The notes under the pieces are model-generated. The model saw only the letters and a program-made list of their open reading frames with translations. It had not been told where the DNA came from and searched no databases. DNA of 64,000 nucleotides from Cryptomeria japonica (taxonomy: Eukaryota; Streptophyta; Pinopsida; Cupressales; Cupressaceae), in contig NC_081415.1 in assembly GCF_030272615.1 (NCBI RefSeq), positions 624,217,740-624,281,739 of the forward strand, in the 5' to 3' direction. Below, piece by piece: positions 1-12,039 of the stretch. Position numbers and translations under genes: made by a program. Numbering within the stretch: the first letter of the stretch is position 1; every line of letters starts with the position of its first letter.

Positions 1-2500
1 AACCATAAACATTGTTCAAATCTAGTGAAGATCTTGGTTGGTCTTTGAAAAGCTAGAGAGTAAGAAATAACTTCCCTTCTATGTCATAATTACCTCTACA
101 TTGTCATTTCTATAGGTACTTTCATGGTAGGTCTATCATATTGTCCTATAGAAGATTACATTTTTTTCATATTTGTTTGGTTATCTTGACTTCATAGGAT
201 TGTCAAAAACTCTTACTCAAAATTCCTTGACTTTCACTATTACTTTCCCTTTCAAAGTAATGTATATGTTATCTTTGCATTGTATATGACTTGAAAATTA
301 CGTAAAATGATTTGATACTCCTTCAGGTAATATCATATGATTGTCCTTATTTTGAGTTTCATATCTCTTTGTTCTCACTCTTACAAAGCTCTTTTCTCTT
401 ATTATCATATGGCATTTGCATTGGATAGTTATCAATTGGCCTTTCCTTTTTCTATACATAACTATAAGTTTGAAATAGATTATCCTTACCTTGGAATCTA
501 TTAGACACACTTTGAAACTTAGCTATGTAACAACTATCATGGTTTCTTGCATGTTCATGAACGCTCATGACAATGATTGCCTCATAGACTACCCATTTAT
601 AGATTAAGTTGTCTTTCTCTCTATAGACCCTACTATTATTTATTTTGTACTATGTATTGTCCTTTATGGATTTCTTATTGTCTTAATTGTTCCAACCCAT
701 ATGCTTGGAAGCTATGGTAAAGTGAAATTGAAACCCTACCATTATATACAATTAGAGAAATATTGTTATATGTGACTAAATAATTACATTTACAACATTT
801 TCAAAGGCTATTAAATTTTTTGTTCTTTACTTAAAGTCAAGGCATGACCTTTCTTCACTCCAACCAAGGTGGAGATATGACCCACTTTTGCAAACTCTAG
901 TGGAAATTAGCAAACTCAAGTGGAACTTCCAAATTTTCAAAAAGTGTCAAAATTAACATGACCTCTTGTTCTATTAAGTTTGCATATGGGTATGGAAGAC
1001 CTTGGTATTTCTCTGAAACCTCCAAAATTTAATTTTGTACATTTTGGGTGATTTTCAAGACAAGACTAGGTCTAGGTGATAAGATAATAAAGACTTAAGC
1101 TTTAAAATTTCTCAAAACTTTCTTTAAAATTGGGTTTTCATGCTTCAAATGATGTAGTGAAGCCTTGAAAGTGAATGATGCATGTAGAGTACTCCAATAT
1201 GTTTAATTAAAAAAAGGCTCAATTAGGTTCCCAAATCAAAATTTATGGTTCCCAAAAGTTAGGCTATTTTTGGGCAGGAGTTTACAAATTTTAATTTTTT
1301 TCTTTAAGTCACAAAAAGGGGTTATTATGACCATTTTTTGAGTATTTTTTGGCAGTGGAAGTGGTAAGTCATGATAAAAGGAGGGAATCTAGAAATTAGA
1401 AGTATATTTCAAGGTGCAATAAAGAATAAGGCTCCAAATACTAGAGGAAATAGATTGAAATGTGCTGCAGCCTATTCAGGATTTTATCCTCTTTTTTTAT
1501 TCCAATTTTTGTAATGTGATTTATTTTTGTTTAATAAAACAATATCCATATATAATTGTGAGTAATTTGAGGGGAAGGAAGGAGAGTGAATAAAGGTTAC
1601 TAGAGATGTACAAACCTGGGTAAGGCAAGTGCTAGTTAAGACTATGTTCTCTTTTGAAATCAATTAGACATAAGGTTACTCTTACTTCGAAAGGAACCTA
1701 TGTTTTGTTTGCTCCAAGTTGTCTTTTTGTAATTATATTTTTTTAACTTTTCCTTCATGATTTCTCCTTCATAGATATTATAGTTGACTATCCCACCTTA
1801 TACCTTTATTCTTATTGCTAGAAGACTTCATCCGTGCGTGCAGGAGAGTTGATTCACAGGGTGAGAGATGGTGATGAATGAAGAACCCGACTAGAATTCG
1901 TTGAGTGAGGGATAGTTCGGATCAATCACTTGGCTAATCAGTTTACATGTGAGAAATCACTTAGCTTCATCTTATGTGCATTTCAAACATAATCGAATTT
2001 ATTTGTTTCCCTTTTGCTAAAAATTACCTTATCCGATTGGATAATCTAAACCTAAAACCCCGATGATGCATGTTTAAGGCCAAAATATCTAAATATGACA
2101 AATGAGAAGAAAACCTAAGGAATCCATTAAGATAGCTGAAAAAAACTATTTAATAAGATAGTTGATAGTAGAATATCTAGTCATAAATATTACTAGATAG
2201 CATGAAAAATTCTATTACTAGATAATTTCTCAATGAAAATGCATAAAGTATTTTTTTCATTTTGCAATTTCAAGGAAAACATATGACCATCATTTAAAAA
2301 TATAAGAAAGGCTTTCCCTTCACCCTATTGTAATAGCATCATGGAGCCTCATGGGCTCTAGCCATACCCCTGAGCAAGAACATTATTAGAGACCTATGTC
2401 ATATTCATGGATTCTTCTCATATATCCGAAAATGAACCAAGGATAGAATAGTTGTATAGTTAGATGAATTTAAGTAATATTTCTCTTCTTCTTTTATTAA
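1..2500. other. AT-rich spacer, no gene seen
   Basis: No open frame of convincing length or composition is present. The stretch is rich in A and T with homopolymer runs. A segment near 1837-1925 (a tcatccgtgcgtgcagg-like start followed by gtgagagatggtgatgaatg) recurs in degenerate form near 2884-2970. This suggests old, unclassified repeat DNA rather than genic sequence. Confidence 0.5.
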
Positions 2501-2503
2501 TGT

Positions 2504-3345
2504 TCTCAATCACAATGAAAGTCTTGTATCAGACAGAGATCCAACTATTGTTAGGAATTTACTAAAAGTGGAAGCCATTTTGAAGTGATCCGTGAATTTC
2601 ATTGTGATTGAGTTAGGGAGTTTAACCCATGAATTGTAGGAAATAGATTTTTTTTGTTTATATTCATTTTTCTGATTACATAGAAAAATATTCATTTAAC
2701 TTTTTAAAAGGGTGGTCACCAAATACACCAAATAGTTGTCTAACTTTGAGATCAAAGATTAGCTAATAACAAAATTTATCCGAATGAGATCCATTCATTG
2801 TTAGGAACATATAGAAATGTATAATATCCCATAAGTCAATTTCAATTTCAGAGTAAAATACTTCAAATTATCCGACCAGATGACTTCATTTGCACACGTG
2901 GGAGAGGAGATTTGGAGGGTGAGAGGCAGTGGTGAATGAAACCTAAGTAGAATTCATTGAGCAAGAGATAGAAATGTATATAATGTCCCATAGGTCAATT
3001 TCAATTTCAGAGTAAAATACTTCAAATTACATAGGAAAGGAGAGGACTTCAATATACTTCATTTCCGCAAAGCAAAGAAGAAGATAAAAATATTGGTTGT
3101 CTATGAAGTTTCTAAGATTACAATTTATCAGAATGAGATCCATTTATTATGAGGGATCTAGTAAAAGTGGAAGCCATTTTGATTGTTGGATCTCTATTTG
3201 ATAAATTTTGATCTCAGCTACTTCATAGACCTTGCTAATCATTTCTTTAGAGAGTAAAAAAAATAGAGTTTATTAGAATGAGATCCATAGGTCAATTTCA
3301 ATTTCATAGTAAAATAATTAAAATTACTATGCAAAGAAAAAGACT
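2504..3345. repeat. Degenerate dispersed repeat cluster
   Basis: A segment reading gtcaatttcaatttcagag and continuing taaaatacttcaaatta occurs near 2838, 2991 and, more diverged, 3290. The phrases gaatgagatccat (near 2783, 3130 and 3272) and aaaagtggaagccatttt (near 2564 and 3164) also recur. The copies are out of strict register, so this looks like repeated duplication of an old element rather than a clean tandem array. No coding potential is visible. The family is not recognised. Confidence 0.5.
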
Positions 3346-4559
3346 TTAAAATTGATGTACAACATCCACACACAAACTCACCAATTAGGGACAACTTATC
3401 CCAACTCACCTATCTAGTAGGTGTGTTCCATCAACTAGGTGCTCTCACTATCCTACTTCATCAACACATTTCCTTAATAGGATTCACAAACTCACACATC
3501 TACAACCACCCCAAGGCTTGATAAACACCATGTACCTCACTTCCATGACTGAACATAAGACCCAATACCTTCACACACCCCTCAAGTTCTCATAACACCC
3601 AGTTGCCAAACCACATTCCATTGGCTCAAAAAACTTCCACATTTAGGATAGTCATTATGAAACTCAAGACCATTGCTTGGAAACACACATGGGAATGAAA
3701 ACAAGACCCTCATACAATCTCTTGACAATCAATATTTTCCAATCCTTGAACAATCAAGATGGTTTGTGGTATAAGTAAATGAGTCTTGTAAAGGGAAATT
3801 AGGATGTAAAAGTCTATTGATGATGTAATTGGACCTATTTGGATCCATTTTGATTCATTTGAGGTCTAGGTTTGGTCTAGGTGGGTTTTTGTGCAAAATT
3901 GTCAAAGTTGACAAAAAATGTTGTCATGCAAAAGTTGCATTTTGGAAGAAAATGATGTAAAGTTGGTTCCAAATCAAGTTGAAGGTACTTAAAATTTATT
4001 TTGGTTGTGTATAGAAGAAGATAGATTTATTCTTGTGAATCACAATCAAGACCCTCATTAGGGTAATCATTGGCCAAATAAAATGTATTTTGAATTAGTT
4101 CTTGATTGATTGATCATACCAATGAGGAAATCTTTGTATGATATTGTGTTCTTGCTTATAATATTGTCTATAGGGTCTCAAATAAATGTGGCACATGCTC
4201 AAACAATGGCTCATGATTGAAAATGTGTCTCAATCAAAATATAGCAGCAAGGAGTGGTTAATGGTGAAGCTTATGCAAATGATTCATTGAGTGAGAGGAT
4301 TAGGGGAAGGAAGGTGAGTAAATAAAGTTTATTGGAGAGTTACAATTAGGTTGGGTAAGGAAAGTAAATAACCCCCAAAACAAAGACCTTTGACTATCCT
4401 ACAAATGATGTGGCTACTCTCGTTGTCAGGGTATAAGGAACTTATATTTGCAGGATTCATTCTTGATTGGCTGGATGAGTAGTGTTGGTGGAGAGGTCTG
4501 GGTAACTACTATCAAATTCCTAGAAGTCCCTAAGGCATTGATAAGAGTGAAGAAGTATA
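3346..4559. other. AT-rich spacer, no gene seen
   Basis: No coding signal is visible. The stretch near 4245-4360 (gagtgagaggattaggggaa, then a gttgggtaaggaaagtaa-like phrase) resembles the stretch near 1565-1630, again pointing to dispersed old repeats. Confidence 0.4.
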
Positions 4560-4800
4560 AGGGTATTATTGTCCTTGCATAGTGTATGACTATCCTAAAA
4601 GTTGCATCACTTCGAAATGGCATTTAAATAGTGTCCTAGAAGTTAAAGGGTATGACTATCCTTGAAAAGTGTATGATTTTCCTAGAAGTTGCATCACTTT
4701 GAATTGGCAATAAAATAGTGTCCTAGAAGTCTAAGGGTATGACTATCCTAGAAGTCCAAGGGTATGATTGTCATTGCATAGTGTATGATTGTCTCAATCA
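4560..4800. repeat. Short tandem repeat, units of about 100 bp
   Basis: The phrases gactatcct(a/t)(g/a)aa, gttgcatcactt(c/t)gaa, aaatagtgtcctagaagt and aagggtatgactatcct recur two to three times in the same order. This indicates two diverged units of roughly 100 bp and a partial third. The repeat is AT-rich and non-coding. The phrase tctcaatca(c/a)aatgaaa with gcatcactt reappears near 4791 and 5195, linking it to the next repeat block. Confidence 0.5.
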
Positions 4801-5255
4801 CAATGAAATTATTGCATCACTTAAAAATGGATTTCACTTTTACCATTTCTTTGTTAACTTTTGATCTCGGTTACTTCAAAACACAAAACTTCATTTGAGG
4901 GGGGCATAATTTGGAAATGAGAAGTGCACATCTGATTTAAATAAGAAGTGCAGACCTAATTATGAAATTTTATGTCCCTTTCAAAGGGAAAAAATAATGA
5001 AGAGTTGCACTCTTTCAAAAAGGTTCTATTTATATTAAGAACTATGAAAAATTAAATTAATCATCTAATGAGGAAAATAAATAAGAACTTGTTAATAACT
5101 AATTGAAGAATATCAATCAATTTCAGTATATTGCAGTTGTGGAATATGACTTGAAAATGTTTCTAAAATATTGAATTAACCCTAAAAAACTCCTTGTCTC
5201 AATCAAAATGAAATTCTTGCATCACTTCAAAATGGCTTTCATTTATACATTTCTA

Positions 5256-6030
5256 TTTGGAATTATATGGGGTATCATAATTATATGTAAATGGGATATC
5301 TCAATTTCATAGACATGTGTCTTTTTCTTTGCATAGTAATTATAAGTAAATGGGATATTATATGGGATATTATAATTATATGAAAAAATTGAAATTGAAA
5401 TATCCCATTTACTTATAATTACTATACAAAGAAAAAGATCTTCTTGTGTTCTGAAATATCTCATTTACATAATCTCATTTACTTATAATTATAATATCCC
5501 ATATAATATCCCATTTACATATGTTTATGAAATTCAAATATCCCATATAATATCCCATATATTATAATTATACATTTCTACATGTAATTATATGGGATAT
5601 TATAATTATATGTAAATGGGATATTTCAATTTAATAGAAATATGTCTTTTTATTTGTATAGTAAATATAAGTAATTGGGATATTATAGGAGATATTATAA
5701 TTATATGTAAAAATTTAAATTGACCCATAAGATATTAAACAATTCTATAAGAAATTATCAGTAAGCATTGCCAAGGTATGGGATATTATATCAAATCTCC
5801 TCTCCTACACATGCCAATGGTCTTCTGATTTGCCTTGCGAGAATGAATTTTTTTAAAATCTTTTGCTTTGCAGAGTAATTTTAAATTGAAATTGACCTAT
5901 GGGATATTATAATTATATGTAAATGGGTATTTCAAATACATAGACATGACTTTTTCTTTGCATGGTAATTATAATTAAATAGGATATTATATGGGATTTA
6001 ATTATAATATCCCATGTAATGTTTAACATA
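5256..6030. repeat. Three diverged repeat units of about 310 bp, hairpin-rich
   Basis: A block beginning with an attatatggg(a/g)tat-type run and continuing through ataattatatgtaaatggg, a caattt(c/a)atagacat-like stretch and ctttttctttgcatagtaat occurs near 5256, 5576 and 5882, spaced about 310-320 bp. Each unit is full of the self-complementary words gggatattat and ataatatccc. The sequence attgccaaggtatgggatat near 5770 reappears directly right of element A (13559 on), so A inserted into a further copy of this repeat. Confidence 0.65.
5320..5438. repeat. Inverted repeat (39-bp arms) inside the AT-rich unit
   Basis: The left arm 5320-5358 and right arm 5400-5438 are reverse complements with one mismatch, separated by 41 bp. 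The arms begin tctttttctttgcatagtaa on the left. The structure would fold into a long AT-rich hairpin, as expected for a miniature inverted-repeat or foldback element. No flanking duplication was identified. Confidence 0.7.
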
Positions 6031-6118
6031 GCCCCCGGTGAGAATGTTGTACCTGTGACAAAATTAAAATTGACCTATGGGATATTAAACATTTTCATAT
6101 GAAATTATAAGTAAATAT

Positions 6119-7625
6119 TGATAACTCAATGATGAACTGATAGTACTAAACCGGTACTGAGAGGGGGGGTGAATCAGTACAGACAAAAATATAGTCCTAA
6201 ACCAGTCTGATAGCAGACACTCCAAATGACTGGCAAACAGTAGCACTGGTTTGAAACAGAGTGCAACTGGTAAAGCTAAGAATGACAGAGACAAGAATTA
6301 ACTAGTTACTCACTTAGCTTTTCACTCAACTCAAGTCTACACTACCATTTCACCCTTATGCATAAATAGGTAATCTATCATCAGATCATAATAACAGCTA
6401 GTTCAACATGTTTTATTGATAGGCATAAAACACAGAACCATCATATGCTTGACAGACAATAGGAAAGCATCACAAGATAAAAGCATCACACATGACACAC
6501 ATATTTTTCACGTGGAAACCCAACTGGGAAAAACCATGGTGGGGATGAATACCCACAAGCTGTTTTTGAACTCTTTAGAAGTTCGCTTTGTTAGGAGCCT
6601 TGTTCGGTTAGAGACATTACAATAGGTTCTGCTAGGAATCGATCCTGTTAAAGATCACCTGGTTAAGGGTTAAACCTTGTTAAAGGTTACCTTGTTAGAG
6701 GATTTCAACAACTCAATAGCTAAAGGATTCTGAACTCAGTAGCTTTGAATTACCTTGTTAAAGGATTTTTTGCAAGCCGGTTAAGGCTACCCTGTTAAGG
6801 GATTTTCCAACTGTTGAGGTGGTTAGAGATCAACATGTATTACAATGGTCTGGTAACAACACTCAATGCCAATGCAGATCCGCTTAAGATCCTCTTCACC
6901 TTTTGCACTTACACTCTGCAGGTATCACTTCTCTCCTTTCGGTCTAGCAAGAATTACGTATCTCTTCTCTCAGATAAACACACACAACTTTTGCCAACAA
7001 TCTCAGAAAGAGACACAACATCGACCTTATAGGAAAATAGATAGGTCAGTAGCATAAACCCTAAACCATAAACCTGTTAGGTTAAGGAATTCAAACGGTT
7101 CAATCCTGGCTGTTGATAACACTCCATTAATTGCAACAGTCTTGATCCAATCTCAAGACATTCTCCATTGTCCATTATCACCAATTTCATGGTGACTCAT
7201 AACCCATCACACGTTATTACTGTTTTATAGACTTCGCTCATTCGCGAGGTGGATAGGAACAAACTCCTTCATGCAAGATCCTTCACGCGCACAAGGCTGA
7301 CGTGGAAACATGATTTGTTCTTCATTACAATGCTAACTCATCACACAATGTCACCAGTTGAGCCATACAGGCTTGAAGCACATCAACTGGAAACCCTTAA
7401 GTTGAGACTACCAACCGGTAGTCATACAACAATTCCATGTGATGGTTCCCACAACCATATGCTGGTTCACCTTGAACAAGCACACCACTTCACTTTGGCA
7501 CAAATATTGGTTCTTAGTGTTATACAGGTTCTCCCATATGCTAGTTCACACCTCTTCAACATATTGACATCAATAACAACATACAATGTCATTATGTCCA
7601 CATACCAGTTCACATAATGCCAACA
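6119..7625 (-). repeat. 3' LTR of element A
   Basis: This 1,507-bp LTR pairs with 12040-13554. Relative to its partner it lacks about 24 bp near 6660 (the ggatggctacaatacccggt segment). It contains the C-tract followed by tctcag (a gagaggggggg run on the plus strand near 6160) and a series of short motifs of the type gttaaggg(t/a)t and ccttgttaaagg. The outer end abuts the AATAT duplication. Confidence 0.93.
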
Positions 7626-7639
7626 ATCTCCCCCTTTGG
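7626..7639 (-). other. Polypurine tract of element A
   Basis: On the minus strand this reads CCAAAGGGGGAGAT directly before the 3' LTR start TGTTGGC. This is the plus-strand priming site of reverse transcription. Elements B and C carry the same tract. Confidence 0.88.
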
Positions 7640-7870
7640 CATTGATGGCAATATACTAAGATATCTCTCCGCTTCACATCTTCTCCCCCAGTTTCTACAG
7701 ATATCTTCTTTGCTTCACATCTTCTCCCCCTTTGACAACAATGCCAAAGTGGAGTCACAAGCTTCCCTATTCCATTATGCTGCTCCCCCTGAGGAGTAGC
7801 ATCCTTCAACACATCAATCCTGAATAAAGATTTGACTATGCAATACATGACTGATGTGGAGCATATACCT

Positions 7871-10800
7871 TTAGTCCACCTCCTGAAGGGGTAGTACCCC
7901 TAATTCACCTCTTAAGTACATAAATGTAGTCTTTGGGAGAGGCTTTGTGAATATGTCTACTAACTGCTCCTTACTGGAAACATGTTCTAGTGTAATCTCT
8001 TTGGTCTGAACCTTTTCCCTTAAGAAATGATACTTAAGCTCAAAGTGCTTGGTTCTAGAATGTAAAACCAGATTCTTAGAGATATTAATTGCACTAGTAT
8101 TGTCACAAAATATACTTACTGGTTTAGATACAGGAACTTTGAAGCCATTTAATACATGCTTCAGACAAATTGTTTGAGTGAAGTTCATGAAAGCTGCAAC
8201 ATACTTAGCTTCTGTTGTAGACTGAGAGATACAACTTTGCTTCTTACTCATCCATGAGACTAGTCTACCACTGAGGAATAATGCACCACTGGTTGTTCTC
8301 TTCTGGTCATCTACATTACCAGCCCAATTAGCATCTGTGAACACTTTCAAGTTGAAATCCTTGCTATATGGATACCACAATCCATAGTCAACAGTTCCCT
8401 TCAGATACCTCAGAATCCGCTTAACTGCAACCAAATGGGATTCTCTTGGACTTTTCTAGAACCTTGCAATAATGCCAACTGCATGTGCAATATCTAGTCT
8501 TCTATGCACTACATAATGCAATTTACCAATCATTGATCGGTATTCCTTTTCATCAACCAATGCTGAGTCATCCTCTTTGGATAGTTTACAACCGGTCACC
8601 ATCAATGTCCTAACCAGTTCGCTATCTTCCATGCCAAAAGTTTTCAACACTTCTTTGACATATTTGGACTGAGTGATAAAGATTCCATCCTTCATCTGTT
8701 GGATCTGTAGTCCAATTAGGAACTTAATCTCCCCTCTGAGTGACATTTCAAACTCTTTCTTCATCCCATCTGCAAATTCATGACTCATCTTGTCATCTCC
8801 ACCAAAGATAATGTCATCAACAAATACCTCACAGATCAGGATTTGATCTCCTTCAGACTTCAAGTAGATATTGCTATCTTCACTTGTTCTTTCAAATCCA
8901 ATCTTCACAAGATGGGAATGCAGATGTTCATACCATGCCCTAGGTGCCTGCTTTAGTCCATATAGGGCTTTATGTATCCTACATACCATGTCACTGTCTC
9001 CAAATAGGGAAATCCCATCTGGTTGCTATATATACACCTCCTCTTCAAGTACACCATTTAGGAATGCAGATTTTACATCCATTTGATATACTTTGAATCC
9101 TTTAAAAGCTGCATGTGCAAGAAGCACACAGACCCCTTCCAATCTGGCTACAGGAGCAAAGGTTTCTCCATAGTCTTCTCCTTCTTCTTGAGCATATCCT
9201 TTGCATACCAATTTGGGTTTGTTTCTAATCACTGTTCCATCCTCATTTAGCTTATTTCTGAAGACCCATTTTGTACCAATGACATTTTTATGCTCCGGTC
9301 TGGGTACCAAAGACCATGTACCATTTTTCTCTATCTGGTCAAGTTCCTCTTCCATTGCCTTAATCTAGTCTTCATCTTTATTTGCCTCTTTGAATAATTT
9401 AGGCTCAAATTCAAAGATCATACATGAATTTTCTCTGACCTTTCTTCTTGTAAGGATTCCTGCATCCTTATCTCCTATGATCTGATTAGGATCATGATTC
9501 AGCTTGACATACCGAGGAATGGTCTTGATGGATTCCTCTTTCTTTTCTTCTTCATCCTCATCTCCATTAGTATCAGCATCTGCATTTGCCGGTGTAGGAA
9601 CACTGTTACTGGTACTCGGTTGACTGACAATTGGTTCCCAAAAGGTTGCAACTGGTTTGTTTACCACTTGCTCACTACCGGTTTCCTCAATTTTCTCAAA
9701 GGTTTCATCAACTCTTACATTGATGGTTTCCATAATTCTTTGAGTCCTATTGTTGAAACACTTGAGAGCTTTGCTCTTAGTGGAATATCCTAGGAATATT
9801 CCCTTGTCACATTTCACATCAAATTTGCTCTGGTGTTCACTCCTCTTGATGTAACATTTGCTACCAAACACTCTAAAGTAGCTAACCACAGGTGTCTTAC
9901 CGGTCCAATACTCAATAGGAGTTTTATCCTTACCTCTCTTGATGAGTACCCGGTTCATTGTGTAGACTGCAGTGCTCATCGCTTCTCTCCAAAAGGTGTG
10001 AGCTACCTTTCCTTCAATCAACATGGTTCTAGCTACTTCAACCATAGTCTGGTTATTCCTCTCTACTAGGCCATTCTGTTGTGGAGTTCGGGGGGCAAAC
10101 AATTGCCTCTTGATGCCATGTTCTTCACAGTACTTGTTTAATTCACCGAAAGTGAATTCCCCTTATTGATCAATTCTCAAGCACTTGATCCTTTTATCGC
10201 TTTCCTTCTCCACTAATGCCCTAAAAGCTTTGAACTTTACAAAGGGTTCAGACTTGTCTTTCAAGAATGTGACCCACATCATTCTTGAGCAGTCATCAGT
10301 GAGAGTCATGAAGTACCTATCACCCTACACACTTCTATTTTTCATAGGACCACACAAATCAATATGCACAAGATCAAGCAAGTTGTCAGTAGTGAAAGAT
10401 TTACCTTTAAAGGTTGAGGAAGACATTTTCCTGAATTGACACTCTCTGCACAAGGTATTATCTAGTTTTCTTAGCACCAACAACCCTCTGACTGCCTTGA
10501 TCTTACTAGCCTTCACAATGTTATCAAAGTTTACATGGCAGAGTCCCCTATGCCATATCCAGCTATCATCAAATTTATCCATAAGAGATGTACTTATATT
10601 TGCATTTAGGTGAAATAGGTTACCTTTGGTCTGCATGCCAGTGGCCACCAATTCACCATTCTTTCCTTTGATTATGCAAACTCCATTCTTGAATTTCAGA
10701 GTGAGGCCACTATCATTTAGCTGGGCAACACTCAGAAGGTTGTGTCTAAGACCATCAACCCAATACACATTGTCAGTACTACTCTTTCCATTCAGAGAGA

Positions 10801-11968
10801 TGGACCCTCTGCCTTTGACCATGCATGGTGCATCATTGCCAAAGTGAACCACACCACCATCATACTCTTCCAAAGATAGAAAATTTCTTCGGTCACTAGT
10901 CATATGGTGAGAACAACCACTGTCAATGATCCACTTATTGGAATTATCAAACCGGGAGTCAAGAGCCTTCTTGTCAGACACATCTTCTTTGATAGCAACA
11001 AACACAATATCTTCATTTTCTTCATCCTCTGATTCTTCATCTATGACACCTTCATCAACTGCCACAAAATAGTTTCTACGGTTTCCTCCTTTGAATTTCT
11101 TGAACCTTTCCGGTTTGTCCTTATTATCGCCATTAGGACAGTTTACAGCAATATGTCCTATCCAGTTGCAAGAAAAGCATTTCAAAGGTAGCTTACCTTT
11201 GTATTTGCCGGTTCCTTTTGGAAGTTTCCTAGAAAGTAGAGCTTCAAATGCCATCAGAATCTCCTCATCATCCATTTCTATGCTCTATCTTGGTTCACCA
11301 CTAGTGCTAGCTTGTTTTCCTTTTCTGGATGGTGCAGCAGAAGCTTTAAAAGCCAATTCAGTCTTTTGATCATTGCCATCAAAACTATTTAGCTCATAGG
11401 TTGTCAAATTTGCTATGATGAAGTCTAAGGATACCTTAGTCTTGTCTATTGATCTCAGCTCCTGAATAGCAACAACCCTTATTGCATAGACCGGCAATAG
11501 GGATCTTAGGACTTTGCTTACCACAATGGCATCTTTTATTTTACCACCTGCACTCTTGATATCTCCAACAACATTTTTGATCCTCATTCCATACTATTGA
11601 ATGGTCTCACCTTCAACCATCTGCATATCTTCAAACTTTCCTCTAAGGCTTTCTTCCTTAGCCTGTTTGACATGTTCATAACCACCATAGATATTTTCAA
11701 GAGTATCCCATACCTCTTTGGGATTTACCTTATCCTGAACATCAATAAACTCAATGTCAGATAAACTACTAATTAGGGCTTCCATGACTTGCCCATTCTC
11801 CTACATCTCTCTCTTTTGGTCATCGATAAGGGTACCGGTAGGAGCAACATAAGTAGTCTCAACATAGCTCCAGTGTTGAGCACCCATGCTTTCAATGAAT
11901 ATCTTCATTCTATCTTTCCATATACTAAAATTTTCCCTGTTAAACTTTGGACCTTCCCTCTTCATCAT
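7871..11968 (-). pseudogene. Element A gag-pol polyprotein, copia type, with 8 in-frame stops
   Basis: One reading frame of about 1,366 codons runs from an ATG at 11968 to a TAA at 7871-7873 with no frameshift. It is broken by stop codons near 11806 and at 11594, 11285, 10325, 10163, 9365, 9026 and 8456. Domains in order are: gag; the zinc knuckle CFSCNWIGHIAVNC (11179-11138); protease WIIDSG (DSG at 10924-10916); the GAG-pre-integrase WHRGLCHVNF (about 10560); integrase with HIDLCG and QQNGLVERN; reverse transcriptase with YGLKQAPRAWY and the FVDD box at 8824-8813; and RNase H with SWMSKKQSC, DNTSAI and a DIFTKPLP end. Domain order integrase before reverse transcriptase defines copia. Comparison with B suggests five of the stops arose by CAG-to-TAG change. 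It is a pseudogene as it stands. Confidence 0.93.
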
Positions 11969-12025
11969 TTGACTAGGATCTTTACCTGAAGTGGTTAAGC
12001 TTATAACATAGAGGACTTGGAGGAT

Positions 12026-12037
12026 GCTCTGATACCG
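12026..12037 (-). other. Primer-binding site of element A
   Basis: On the minus strand this reads CGGTATCAGAGC, two bases after the 5' LTR. It matches the plant initiator tRNA-Met complement TGGTATCAGAGC at 11 of 12 positions. Confidence 0.88.
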
Positions 12038-12039
12038 AT

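Noticed and set aside
9494-10069. Plus-strand frames across element A integrase
   Set aside because: They are antisense to the minus-strand pol frame, which carries recognisable domains; hydrophobic translations are a shadow effect.
10626-11369. Further plus-strand frames over element A gag and protease
   Set aside because: Antisense shadows of the zinc knuckle and protease region; the same shadow appears antisense in element B (25004-25225).
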